A stretch of 64,000 nucleotides of DNA from contig CM055103.1 of NCBI GenBank assembly GCA_029204225.1, positions 27,928,300 through 27,992,299 of the forward strand. The letters run 5' to 3'. This document shows, piece after piece, positions 22,478 to 34,530 of this stretch. The translations under genes and the position numbers were made by a program. Within the stretch, counting starts at the first letter, position 1. Each line of letters opens with the position of its first letter. The notes beneath the pieces are model-generated. The model ran no database searches. It was not told the origin of the DNA and was given only the letters and a program-made list of their open reading frames with translations. The DNA comes from Diphasiastrum complanatum. Taxonomy: Eukaryota; Streptophyta; Lycopodiopsida; Lycopodiales; Lycopodiaceae.

Positions 22478-23559
22478 CTAGCGTGGAAACGCTACCCAAG
22501 AGCAGTCATGGGCATGACATATACCATAGCTAAATGTATGACCATTGGTAGATCGTCTATCATCAATATTTCCTGCCCAATCAGCATTTGTATAACCTAC
22601 CAACATTAGGGCTTCAGACTGATCATACTTCAAGCCAAAATTTAACGTGCCTTGAACATATCTCAAAATATGCTTAGCAGCTTTCTAGTGAGTCTAACTA
22701 GGTTCTTGCATAAATTGACTTACCACACCAACATCATAAGCAATATCAGGATGTGTGTGTGTCAAATAGATTAAAGTGCCCACTAACTGCCTCAGATAAG
22801 TATGTATCAACTTTCTCGGCTTCATCATATGCAGAAAGTTTGGTATTGGCCTCCATTGGAGTACTTAGTGACTTGCAATCATGCATACTATAATAGATCT
22901 CGTGCATACTTGCTTTGCATAAGAATAACAATGTCTTTATTTTGCCAAACTTCAATACCAAAACAATAATGCATCAACCCTAAATCGCTCATGTGAAAGG
23001 TATTGGAAAGGTATGATTTGATTTCATCAATTAAGCCCATATTACTTCATGTAATGATCAAATCATCGACATAGAGGACAACGAACACTATATCTGAGTT
23101 TTGCCTAAGAATGTAAAGATTAGGATCAGCATCACTCTTTACCATTCCCCTTCGCTTGAAGTGTTCATCAATGCCAGAGTACCACGCTCGTGGCGCTTGC
23201 TTCAATCCATATATGGTTTTGTTGAATTTACAAACCAAATGATCTCTCCCTGGCTCAACAAACCCTTGAGGTTGCTCTTAATATACCTCTTCATCCAACA
23301 CTCCATTAAGAAAAGCAGATTTGATGTCCATTTGCTGGATTTTCCAACCATATACTGCAGAAATTGCAATGATAGAACAAATAGTTACCATTTTGGCTAT
23401 GGGTGCGAAGGTCTCCTCAAAGTCTATACCTTCCTGCTGCTCAAAACCTCTTGCAACTAGTCGTGCCTTGTACTTGTTGAGTTGCCCATCCGCTCCATAC
23501 TTCGTCTTGTAGGTCCACTTACATGTAATAGGCGTCTTACTATCAGGTAGCTCAACCAA
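22478..23559 (-). pseudogene. Ty1/copia reverse transcriptase and partial RNase H (copia-2)
   Basis: Reads on the minus strand as copia reverse transcriptase: TPITCKWTYKTKYGADGQ, KARLVARGFEQQEGIDFEET, WKIQQMDIKSAFLNG, YGLKQAPRAWY and the catalytic YVDD box (VVLYVDDLIIT, about 23060-23080). It runs into RNase H (GYTNADWAGNIDDRRST) and is lost after AHDCSWVAFPR at about 22478, so the end of RNase H and the 3' LTR are missing. Frame changes and stops occur between the recognisable blocks. Confidence 0.85.
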
Positions 23560-23590
23560 GTCCCATGTTTTGTTCTTTGATATAGCCTCC

Positions 23591-24400
23591 AGAGTCTCAT
23601 TATTAACCCCGTCTTTTAAATTGGCTCTTCCATATCGACATCAACTTCTTTCTTCACCTGTACTTTGGCTTTATCATCAAAGGAATCAATTGTCAATTAT
23701 ATTTGGTTGTTACCCATCTCATCAAAAGTAGCATCTATGCCTTGGCTTTTTCATCATATCCAAGGAAAATACACTAAACAGCTTTTGCATCCAGTTTCTT
23801 TCATTTTTCATCAGGCACATGAGCGTAAGCATCACAACCAAATACTCATAAATGAGAAACATTAGGTTTCTTTCTAGTAAAAGCTTCGTAAGGTGTCTAG
23901 ATTCATCTCTAGTCGAGCTGGAGGTTTTCGATTTCTGCTTGATCTCCTAAGCTCTTCTCCCTACTCACTTGATTCAGGAGTATCTAGATCCCTTATTAGC
24001 ATCACTTGTTACTGACAAGTACCACTTAGGCACTCTCCTAGGAGTCTCATTATTAACCCTGTCTTTTCAATTGGCTCTTCCATATCGACATCAACTTCTT
24101 TCTTCACCTGTACTTTGGATTTATCATCAAAGAAATCAATTGTCAATTTTATTTGGTTGTTTTGACCCATCTCATCAAAAGTAGCATCTCTAGAAATCAT
24201 GATCTTTTGTGCATCTGTGTCATACATCCTGTATGCCTTGGCTTTTTCATCATATCCAAGGTAAATACACTTAACAGCTTTTGCATCCAGTTTCTTTCAT
24301 TTTTCATCAGGCACATGAGCGTAAGCATCACAACCAAATACTCGTAAATGAGAAACATTAGGTTTCTTTCTAGTAAAAGCTTCGTAAGGTGTCTTACCAT
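23591..24400 (-). repeat. Tandem duplication in the integrase-RT hinge of copia-2
   Basis: 23591-23898 and 24041-24393 are copies of one segment; both start GAGTCTCATTATTAACCC and end CGTAAGGTGTCT. The left copy lacks about 45 bases that are present at 24188-24232. Offset is 450 bp. The segment spans the end of the integrase-core neighbour region and the acidic hinge before the reverse transcriptase, so copia-2 cannot encode a normal polyprotein. Confidence 0.8.
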
Positions 24401-25478
24401 CCACGGACTTCGTAGGACACCGATTCAAGATATGACTAGTTGTGTTGCATGCTTTTGCCCAAAAAGTATTTGTCAAACCCTTGCTCTTAAGCATTGCCCT
24501 AGCCATCTCCACAATGGATATATTTTTTTCGTTCTGCAACTCTTTTTTGTTGTGGTGAATAGGGTGTAGTAGTTTGTATCTTGATCCACTGATCCTTGCA
24601 AAAATCTATAAACTCCATTGAAAAATACTCACTACCACCATCTGATCTGAGAGTCTTAATATAATAACCTGTTTGTTTTTCAACTAGAGCCTTGAACTCT
24701 CTGAACTTGGCAAAAGCATCAGATTTCTTGCTTATGAAATAAATCTAGATATGTCTACTGTAGTCATCAATGAATGTGATGAAATAGTAACAACCACTAA
24801 TGGACCTGGTTTGTATTGGTCCACACATATCACTATGAACAAGATCAAGAATGCCATTGGCTCTTCTTGCTCCACCTTTGGAAAAGCTCTCTCTATGCTA
24901 TTTTTCCAAATACAACCCTCACAAATTTATCCTTCAAAACACATATCAGGCAATCCAACAACTAGATTACCTCTTTTAAGGATTTGCAAGCTTTGAGCAC
25001 TAATATGACCAAACCTTTGATGCCAAAGGTCACTTCGACTATCAATAGTGCTTACCATAGCTTGAGTAACAGATCTCGCATTCAATTTGTAGAGTCGATT
25101 CCCTTTGACTCTAGCTCCTATAGCAATCACTTTGTAGTGATTCTTGACATCCTTGACAAGACATTTGTTGTTGTCAAACTCAACCTTGAGTCGTTGATCA
25201 GCCATCGTCCCAATAGATAGTAGATTGTTAGCTAAGCCAGGTACATATTGCACATTGCTTATCTCCTTTATCTTCCCACTGGCTAACTTCACTGGTACCA
25301 TTCCAACTCCTTTAACAGATAGCAATTGGCCATCGGCTTGTCTGACTTCATCACCATTACGAGTTTCCTTGAGTTCTGAAAACCACTCTTTCCTTGAAGT
25401 CATGTGTTTGGACGCATCACTATCAATGTACCAGGTATTCCTAGCTTCATCACTTGTCATTAATGCTGCAATGAACAA
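24400..25478 (-). pseudogene. Ty1/copia protease, pre-integrase and integrase (copia-2)
   Basis: Minus-strand order is as in Ty1/copia pol. The protease segment WYIDSDASKHMT comes first, in which the usual DSGAS is DSDAS, so the conserved glycine after the catalytic Asp-Ser is lost. Then comes the pre-integrase zinc region with LWHQRFGHISAQSL, and then the integrase core, broken by stops, with HSDMCGP, LRSDGGSEY and QQKRVAERK giving the D, D, E triad. LRVFGCDAYAHVPDEK marks the C-terminal side. Confidence 0.85.
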
Positions 25479-25559
25479 GTTTGAACTCTCACCTGATTCA
25501 TCTTCATATTGATCATCATCATATTGATGTTGATCGGCATAGTTGTCTTCATAATAATA

Positions 25560-26480
25560 GTCATCAAATTGATGTTGATCAGCATAATTGCCCGCTTGGA
25601 ATTTTTTTTTTCTTTGTTCTATCTCTTTCTATTTCTTGAAGCATTCACGCTCCCAGTGGCCAGGTTTGTTGCATTACCTACAATTTCCAGGTTTATTTTG
25701 CCTGGAATAGCTGTGTCCTTGACCTCGGCCTTGATTCCAATTGCTACGATTCGGGCCATCATTGGATTATTCTTGAAATTATTGGAACGATCCACGATTT
25801 GAGTTTCCACCTCTTGATTGGTGCCTTTCACAACCAAAGCTGCCACCACATCCTCTGACTGCAAGAGCTTGATCAAATCCCCTGTTGCGATGACTCAAAT
25901 TCTCTTGACGTTGTTCTTCTTGCAAAAGCAATCCACCTAACTCTTCATAGGTTGGAAGATTTTCCCGTGTAGCTATACTTGTCACAAACATTTGATGTGA
26001 CTCACTCAAACTATTCAATGTCAATTGCACGATCTCAAGATCCTGAACTCGCCCTCCAATTGCTACTAATTGGTCACGAATCTCTTTGATCTTCAGTAGG
26101 TAATCAACAATAGTTGCACCATTATCCATCCGCAATGTGTGCAGCTTCGTCTTCAGGAATAACACTCGAGATGTGTTTGTGGACTCAAACAATGCCTTCA
26201 ACGTATCCCATGCTTCTTTTGGTCCTTCTGAATCTGAAATATAGGGAATAATTGCATCTCTAACTAATAAGTTGATGACATTTTGTGCTTTTCGTTTTCT
26301 CCTGTCAAATTGTCCTCTAATCTTCTCCAATCATTGGCCTTGTCTCTTCACCTGTCACGATCTCCCATAGCTCCTTTTCCATCGAAATGTTTTTCAGTTT
26401 GAATTTCCAAACTGCATAGTTGCTGGCTCCTTCCAATTTGCTTGACTCATTAAAGACACTCTCACTTAGGATTGCCATTA
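25560..26480 (-). pseudogene. Ty1/copia gag (copia-2)
   Basis: Starts at 26480 with MAILSESVFNESSKLEGASN, followed by YAVWKFKLKNISMEKELWE, the N-terminal copia gag signature. A frame break near 26330 precedes the UBN2-type gag body (EAWDTLKALFESTNTSRVLF). The nucleocapsid knuckle survives as CNKPGHWEREC, but its first half contains a stop. An acidic D/Y/Q repeat follows (about 25505-25600). Confidence 0.85.
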
Positions 26481-27276
26481 TTGGGTAGATGAGTCTGGAT
26501 CAAGGAATTTATCACCCCACAAATTATTATTATTTTTGGCTGTACACCTGATATCGGTACGACATGTGATATCAGACTGAAGCGCGGATGCACGACTGCT
26601 CGAAATTCTCTTTAGCTCGCACGCTTGAATCCAATATCGGTACGGACTTGTGATATCGGACTGGAGCGCTGATGTCGGACTACTCGGAATTCTCTTTAGC
26701 TCGCGCGCTTGGATCCGATATTGGTACGGATATGAAAAGTAGAGAGAATATAAGAACTTTCAAAGGGGATATTCTAGATTCCCCACTTCGACACGGCGGC
26801 TACACCGCCTCTTCCTTAAAAAGATTTTGAAGCGAGTGATCAATCAAACAAACAGAAATCAGTAATGTGAAAAGTATGAAGCCTCAAAACTCTAAATGAC
26901 AATACTAGACATTGTTTGGTGTGAATTGTAGTATCCCAAACAAATAGATGAGAGATTTCTTGGCACAACTCTTTGACAAATGGCACTTTTCACAAAGACA
27001 AAAAAAATATATATATTGTAAAACTTTTTCCACTCAATTTTTTCAATATGTCTGATGTTGTCCTGGCCTTTCCGATTCCTCCCAAACTGTGTCTTCGTTC
27101 CTCACTAATAACTATGAGCTCCAAAACCTGCAAAATACATCAAGAAGGATTTCTTTCAGCCGTTTTTGTCTCTCCAAGCTTTCACCTCCTGTGAAAGACT
27201 TTCTCACTACATTCTAAAGCCTGTGACAAGCTGTATCCACGACCAGGCACGCAAGACTATCGTAGCTCTGATACCA
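26481..27276 (-). mobile_element. 5' leader of copia-2 with primer site
   Basis: On the minus strand the LTR end GTTTGACA is followed directly by TGGTATCAGAGCTAC (27262-27276), an initiator-Met primer site. The leader carries a two-unit repeat at about 26553-26718 (unit about 85 bp, each with GATATCGGTACG and TTCTCTTTAGCTCG). No long ORF. Confidence 0.75.
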
Positions 27277-27529
27277 TGTCAAACAATTAGATATGCAATA
27301 TCAAGCATTCAACAAGTAAGGAGGCGGAAGAAGAACACTCACTGTCACTCTATCACACTAAATCATACTGAATGTAAAATGTATAAATAAACTCTGAACC
27401 CTGATAGAGAGAGAAAACCTAGAAGTAGACTACTAGACTAGCCTACGGCTAGTTACAACTGGTGATAGCTGTCAGTAATAAAGTACATCATGAAAGGGTA
27501 ACAATGAAGTTTATCACTGATTTCTAACA
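27277..27529 (-). mobile_element. 5' LTR of copia-2
   Basis: 253 bp. On the minus strand it runs TGTTAGAAATCAG to TTGTTTGACA. An A/T box (TTTATTTATACATT) around 27375-27395 may be the TATA region. The primer site lies immediately inside. It appears to sit inside the LTR of copia-4, which begins at 27530 without its own start. Confidence 0.75.
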
Positions 27530-27881
27530 ATAGGCTGCATGCAGGGGATTCAAGTCTCTCTCATGTAGGGAAAGCTAGGCATGTTTTGCCACATTGTGAA
27601 TATTGAGATTTTGGACTCCTCTCTCTACCCGAGTTTTCTATGTATGATTTTCTCTCTCTACCCGAGAGCAACTTCTTTTTCCCATACTGAACACTTAGAA
27701 TTATTTTTGACATTCATTTCTCATAGTGAAAAGTTAGATTTTTTCATCAGATGTATGCCATAATGATCTTAACTTAGATTTTTCAAGCATATTGTTCTTT
27801 GATCAATCTTGTGCAATCACAACACCTCAGTAAGATCTTGTAGGGTGTGTGGTGAAGTTCACACGTGTTAAAAACTTCACA
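27530..27881 (+). mobile_element. 5' LTR of copia-4, 5'-truncated
   Basis: Matches the inverted complement of 31753-32260 (copia-3 LTR): shared TTTCTATGTATGATTTTCTC, GATCAATCTTGTGCAATCAC and TAGGGTGTGTGGTGAAGTTC. It ends AAAACTTCACA, followed by primer site TGGCATCAGAGC (27882-27893). The CT run here is only about eight bases, whereas the copia-3 LTR carries a 197-base AG/CT run at the same place. CACACGTG lies about 20 bases from the LTR end. Confidence 0.75.
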
Positions 27882-28653
27882 TGGCATCAGAGCTTCATGC
27901 TTTGAAGAGGTGAGGGTGTATACATCAGATCATCAGTGTTTTTGCTTGTAGGAACTCAGATTTTGGAAAAGGATTCAAACTCGTTGAGAAACAAGCAATC
28001 TGTGGATCATAAGTGGATCAAACCAAGGCTGATATGATCCAGCGGAGCTCTGTACGGACAAAGATCTCACACGTGTGAAATCATCCCTCATTAATGAGTG
28101 CTACTTCTCAAGGAATGATCCAAATTTGATGTTCTATAGCTTGTTGGATAGGTATTGGAGAGTAGAATGTGTTGCTCTTGTTTCTAAATCAATTTGATTT
28201 GTTTCTAGAAGAGTTTTAGACAATCGAAGAGTTTGATAGGGTACTCAACTCGTGGGATATGCCAAAGTGAGCACACATCTGTCTTTTTCACCATTTTCAT
28301 CAATTTTTACTGTCAATCAAGTAGAATTGGATAGAAGTGAGTGTTCTAAGGTCTTAGACTTTTCATTTCACAAATATTACTGTGTTTGAGTTGAAAGTAT
28401 GTTCCTAGAGAGTTTATCAGTACATTGAAACTCGTGGGAAGATAGACTTCTTGCTTGCATGTGCTTCTTCTTTTGTGATTGAAGCAAAATCCAAATTCAA
28501 GATAGATTGATTTTCTGTAATGAGAATTTGTTCTCATATCTGTTGCTAGATTTCATATGGTGGATCAACATCTATGTTATATCCTAGATTGAGATAGCAA
28601 GAAACATTCTTTCAACTCCATTTTTTTTATCATTACTAGAATTTCTCACCAAG

Positions 28654-29125
28654 ATGATGTCTTCATCTGGTTCACATTTCTTAGAGCACAGTGAGAGATT
28701 AACATCTTTAAATTATGCAATGTGGAAGATCATAATGGAATCATTGTTGATTCTACAAGATGTAATGGATATTGTGAGTGGAGCTGAAGAAGAACCCGCT
28801 GCACCTAATGAAGCTGCAGCATTCCACATTGTCCTTCATTTTATAAAAATGAATGTTACCAATGAAGTGTTAAGAGAGATCAGTACATGCACCACTGCCA
28901 AGGAAGCTTGGGATACTCTAAAAACAATCTATGAAATAAAAAATACTTCTAGATTGCTTACACTTAGAAACCAAATATTTTTAAGTTTTTTTTTGAGTAG
29001 ATGAGAGTGCTTCATCATATGTCATGAGAGTTAAGGAGTTAGCTGGTACTAGTGATGCTCTTAAGAACACTGAACTTGTTCAAATAGTCCTAAATGGACT
29101 TAGAGATGAGTATGAAAATATATAT
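28654..29125 (+). pseudogene. Ty1/copia gag, truncated (copia-4)
   Basis: MMSSSGSHFLEHSERLTSLN followed by YAMWKIIMESLLI is the copia gag front, then EAWDTLKTIYEIKNTSRLL (UBN2 gag body). A T-run near 28985 disrupts the frame. At about 29125 the sequence jumps directly to the end of the pre-integrase domain, so the zinc knuckle and the protease are deleted. Confidence 0.8.
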
Positions 29126-29720
29126 TGCTTATGAGACCAAGGTTCTACAGGTCAAAGAAGGAAAAGTTGTTGGTCTACCAAAGACACTGTCAAAGGAGCT
29201 TCTACCTTGTGAAGCTTGTGTGTTGGCAAGGCCACACAGAAGACCTTTTTCTAGATCAAGTATAAAGACAAAGCAACCATTTGAACTTGTACACTCAGAT
29301 GTTCATTTCTCATCAACTAAGAACAAAGGAAGAGCCAACTGCTTTGTCTCTTTTGTAGATGATTATACAAGACATTCTTGGATCTATATGTTGTCTTCAA
29401 AAGCCATGGTTTATGATGTTTTTCTTACTTTTAAAGCTTATGTAGAGAAGCAGTTTCCTTTCAAGTTAAAAGCTTTAAGAAGTGATAGTGGAGGGGAATA
29501 CACTTCCAATAAATTTAAAGACTTTTGTGAGAGAGAGGGTATTCAAAGAGAGTTCTCTTGTTCATATACTCCTCAGCAAAATGGAGCTGCTAAGAGAAAA
29601 AATAGAACTTTGTGTGAATGTGCAAAAGCCATTAGGCTGGAAGCTTCTCTGCCTAAAGAATTTTGGGAAGAGGTAGTTGCATGTGCAAACTATCTTATAG
29701 GCTTCCAAATCTTGCAATAG
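29126..29720 (+). pseudogene. Ty1/copia integrase with mutated triad (copia-4)
   Basis: Pre-integrase zinc cysteines are in LPCEACVLARPHRRPF. The integrase core then shows VHSDVHF (D), LRSDSGGEYTS (D) and PQQNGAAKRKNRT. The family norm at the last site is an ERKNRT box with the catalytic glutamate; here that position reads K, so the triad is broken. The frame stops at 29718-29720, and the C-terminal integrase domain is deleted before the reverse transcriptase begins. Confidence 0.85.
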
Positions 29721-29759
29721 GAGGAAAGACACAATTTGAGATGTTGTATGAAGCAAGGG

Positions 29760-30543
29760 ACAAAGAGGAGTGAATGCAAGCAATGGATCTTGAGTATCAC
29801 GCTCTTATAATGGAACATGGAGATTGGTGGAGTTACCTAAGGACAAGAAAGCTATTGGATGTAAATGGATCTTCAAGGTGAAGACAAACCAAGATGGATC
29901 TATCAAGGCAAGGTTGGTGGCAAAAGGATATGCTCAAGAACATGGTATTGACTATGATGGAACCTTTGCATCCATGGCAAAGATAGTGAGTATTCGGGTC
30001 AACATTTCTCTTGCTACTCTTTATGGATGGGATCTATGGCAATTGGACATTACAAATGTTTTTTTGAATGGTGATCTTGAGGAGAAGTTTACATGCAGCA
30101 ACCCGAGAGCTACATTTCTTCTACAAAGCCAAAGCATGTGTGTTTACTACAAAAGAGCTTCTATGGCCTTAAGCAAGCACCAAGGAGTTGGTATGCTAAG
30201 CTTAACATTTTTTTACTCTCTCAAGGCTTTGTTATGAGTGAGTATGATCATTCACTTTATTACAGGTTTGCTAGAAATGATGTTACCATCTTGCTAATTT
30301 ATGTGGATGATATCATCTTGAGTGGTGGAGACAATCAAAATGTGGACGATATCAAGAGTGCTCTTAAGAAGGAATTTGAGGTGCATGATCTTGGTAATTT
30401 GCATTACATTTTAGGAATAGAAGTAATTAGATCTTCTCAATCTACTTTTATTTGTCAAGAGAAGTATGCTAATTCTATTCTAGAAAGATTTCATATGGTA
30501 GATGCAAAAGCTTGTGATATACCTATGGAGTCAAACTCATAGC
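29760..30543 (+). pseudogene. Ty1/copia reverse transcriptase (copia-4)
   Basis: KAIGCKWIFKVKTNQDGS, ARLVAKGYAQEHGIDYDGTF, WDLWQLDITNVFLNGDLEE and, after a frame change near 30095, FYGLKQAPRSWYAKLN and the catalytic LLIYVDDIILSGG. It ends at DIPMESNS with a stop at 30541-30543. The last third of the reverse transcriptase, the RNase H and the 3' LTR are missing, because sequence of copia-5 begins there. Confidence 0.85.
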
Positions 30544-30559
30544 TTTTACAAAGCGGAGT

Positions 30560-30915
30560 TAGCTTCTTGAGCACACAGTTTTGCTTGCTATTGTCTTGTG
30601 CTCATAGCATCAATCAGACTTGTATTTCTATACATTAAGCTGAATCAAATACTGTCTTGGTTTTGTGTTCAGAGTCTTTGTCAAGATTGTATGTTTTGCT
30701 ATTTCATTTTCTGTCTGACTTTCTTACTGCTTTGTTTGATTGTCTGCTCTTTCACTTCTGCAATCAAACTATGTTTTGTGTTTTCGCCTACTGTTGTAGT
30801 AGTGCACGCACCAAGGGAATCAGTTGACCACCACTTTCGTGCGGTAGCATGATCGTTCCGATCCAATTGTTCGACCCATCGGTCCACCACAGATTCGATT
30901 CCATTTTTCTCGACA
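30560..30915 (+). mobile_element. LTR 3' part of copia-5
   Basis: Ends CTCGACA and is followed by TGGTATCAAAG (30916-30926), an initiator-Met primer site. It resembles the second half of the copia-6 LTR (shared ATTGTCTTGTGCTCAT and TTTTGTGTTCAGAGTC-like blocks near 57040-57120). The left border is not determined. Confidence 0.5.
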
Positions 30916-31189
30916 TGGTATCAAAGTAGGAATTACTACTCTCTGATTTTTTTATCTGATACCGACATGCTATCACAGCATATATAATTCCTTTATCTGA
31001 TACCTACATTGTATTAGAAGCGGTTTTATATCAAGCTATTGTTATAACCCGATAATCTTCCTACATAACTTGGTTTTATCACCAAATAGAACAATTGTTT
31101 TCTGGTTTTGTAAATCATATCATATTTTCATTCTTAAGTCACTGATAGTTATTACTATCACTTAGACTAAATTCCACATAGATTCCCAA

Positions 31190-31603
31190 GGGAAAGTCAG
31201 TCCCATCGTGGACAAGCTTGATTTATCTGATTATCAAATGTGGAGATTTAAGCCGAAAATTGTGCTAATGGTTAAGAAATGGTATGATGTTGTCATAGGT
31301 GCAGAGGCAAGACCCGAAGCAGACGACACTACAATCTTCCAATGGAAGCTAAAGGATTGCAAGGACTTCATGCTGATCATCCTCAACATATAAGACACGC
31401 AAATCATCCATGTGTTTGAAGATCAGACCTCCAAGGAGGTCTGGGACATCTTGAGCACCCTGTATGAAGTGCATGACATAACTTCCAAGCTACATCTCAG
31501 GAGAAAATTCCTTTCCCTCAAGATGAAAAATGATGATTCCTACAAAATCACATCAACCAGTTCAAGAACCTGCTATAGCAAACGTGTAACAATCACCTTA
31601 TGA
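31190..31603 (+). pseudogene. Ty1/copia gag fragment (copia-5)
   Basis: VDKLDLSDYQMWRFKPK matches the front of copia gag. After a stop at 31391-31393 comes SKEVWDILSTLYEVHDITSK and LHLRRKFLSLKMKNDDS. The copia-6 gag at 57.6 kb is a close relative (VDKLNGSNYYL, LHLRRKFFTLKMSNGDS). It stops at about 31603, with no zinc knuckle or pol. Confidence 0.75.
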
Positions 31604-31752
31604 AGATCGAACTAGTTTTTGTTGCAAACAACCAAAAGGACACCTGTGGAGCAAAACCACCCAACCAACAGGAAATGGCCAATCAATACCCTACCCACTT
31701 CACCCTCATGCCATGGTGAATGAATTCAAGAGAGGAGAGAAAACCTAGTTTA

Positions 31753-32672
<920 letters not shown>

Positions 32673-32683
32673 CTCCTTAAAAC

Positions 32684-34530
32684 TTATGTTCCTATCAACA
32701 TAGATTTTGAAATTAGGCCAAGATTTGACCTCATCTTCATAAAGACATTCTTGAGTAGAGGCTTGGTGAGAAGATCTGCAACACAATCTGAAGATGAAAC
32801 ATGCTCCAATGAGATCTCTCTTCCAATGACTTTTTCACTTACAAAATGATGAGCCACTTCAATAGGCTTGCTCCTTGCATGAAAGACTGGATTATTTGCA
32901 AGAGCATGAGCAGAAATGTTATCATTCTTGATAATTGGTAAATCTTCATCTGCATAACACTTAAGCTCCAAAAGTAGCCTCTTGACCCATAAAACCTCCT
33001 TTGTTGTGGTTGTAAGAGATTTGTATTCAGCTTCACAGGATGATAAGGAAATAGTTGCCTACTTCTTTGATACTATCCAAGAAACCAAATTTCCTCCAAG
33101 AAATATAGTGTAAGCACTTGTGGATTTCCTATCCAACCTGTCTCCTGCAAAATCTGAATCTGAAAAAGCAATCAAAGTCAAATCTTCAACATCTTCCTGA
33201 AGGTTGAACCACTCGAAAAATAACTTGGCATTGTATAATGATGTCCTCAAAGGATTTTTCATCATCTTTAATAGGAACTTTTACAGTGTGCTCCATAGGT
33301 GTATCTATGCCTTTACACTTCTCCATATGAACTTTCCTGAGCATGGAAAGTGCATATCTACTTTGGCTTATAAATGCATGACCTTTCCAAAAATCTATTT
33401 CAAGGCCTAGAATATAGTGAAGAAATCCTAAGTCCTGCATCTTAAACTCAGTACCAAGTGCATGCTTAGTTTCTTCAACTAACTTCTCACTGTTTCCGAA
33501 AAGAATGATATCATCTACATAGATGAGAAGAATAATTACGAAGTTATCTACAAACTTATAATAAAGAGAAGGGTCATATTCACTTAGACAAAATTCGAGT
33601 GATATGAGATAGGAATTGAGCCTTGCATATCAAGACCTTGGTGCCTGTTTCAGTCCATACAGACTTTTGAACAAAAGACAAACTTTTGATTCATCACCTT
33701 CCTTCACAAAACTTGGAGACTGCTCCGTATAAATCTCCTCTACAAGGTAACCAATGAGAAATGCATTAGAAACATCAAACTGGAACATACTCAATTTGTG
33801 AAAATATGCAAGAGAGATGAGTATTCGAATTGTTACCATCTTTGCAACTCGTGCAAAGGTATCTTCATAATCAAGACCTTTAATCTGTGAGTAGCCTTTG
33901 GCACAAAGTCTTGCTTTATACTTACTAACAGATCCATCATGATTATACTTGATTCTGAATACCCACTTACATCCGATCACATGCATGTTGTTTGGTGGCT
34001 CCACAAGCTCCCATCTGTTATTTGACATCAAGGCTTCAAATTCTTGGGTCATTGCTTCAACCCACTCCTTGGATTGAAAAGCTTCTTGGACATCCTTAGG
34101 CTCTTCATCTGATATAAAAAGTGCATGATAGGAAGTTTCACCTTCACTTGCCTTCCTTCTTCATCATATGTGAGCCTCCTTGGCTCAGATCTTGCTCGTG
34201 TAGATCTTCTGGGTGTGGTAGCTTGAATCTGCTCCTCCTCAAGCCTCGGCCTCACCTCTTCTTGAAGAACATCAAGATTGATGATTGATCTTGCATGAGT
34301 CTCTTTGATATGTGCATCATCCAAGTTAAATTTTTTATCTTCATGGAAGACCACATCTCTACTAACAACATTTTTGTCAATAGAGGGCAAATAAATCTTG
34401 TATGCTTTTTTAGTAGATGCGTAACCTACAAAAATTCCTTTTACTGCACTAGGATCTTCTTTCTTCCTAGTTTCTAGAGGCACATGCACAATGAATACAC
34501 AACCAAAAATCCTAAGATGATCTACCTTAG
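32684..34530 (-). pseudogene. Ty1/copia integrase end, reverse transcriptase and RNase H (copia-3)
   Basis: Minus strand: HLRIFGCVFIVHVPLETRK (integrase C-terminal side), the hinge rich in charged residues with RRSTRARSEPRR, and the reverse transcriptase blocks WVFRIKYNHDGSVSKYK, LKQAPRS and LLIYVDDIILFGNSEK (about 33500-33530). Then comes RNase H with FSDSDFAGDRLDRKSTSAY, and the end ISLEHVSSSDCVADLLTKPL, stopping at 32684. The 5' half (LTR, gag, protease and integrase core) is absent, and upstream it is fused to gypsy-3. Several frame breaks. Confidence 0.85.

Noticed and set aside
31604-31752. Possible separate element between copia-5 gag and the copia-3 LTR
   Set aside because: Only about 150 bases; resembles 63120-63190 but no ends can be defined.
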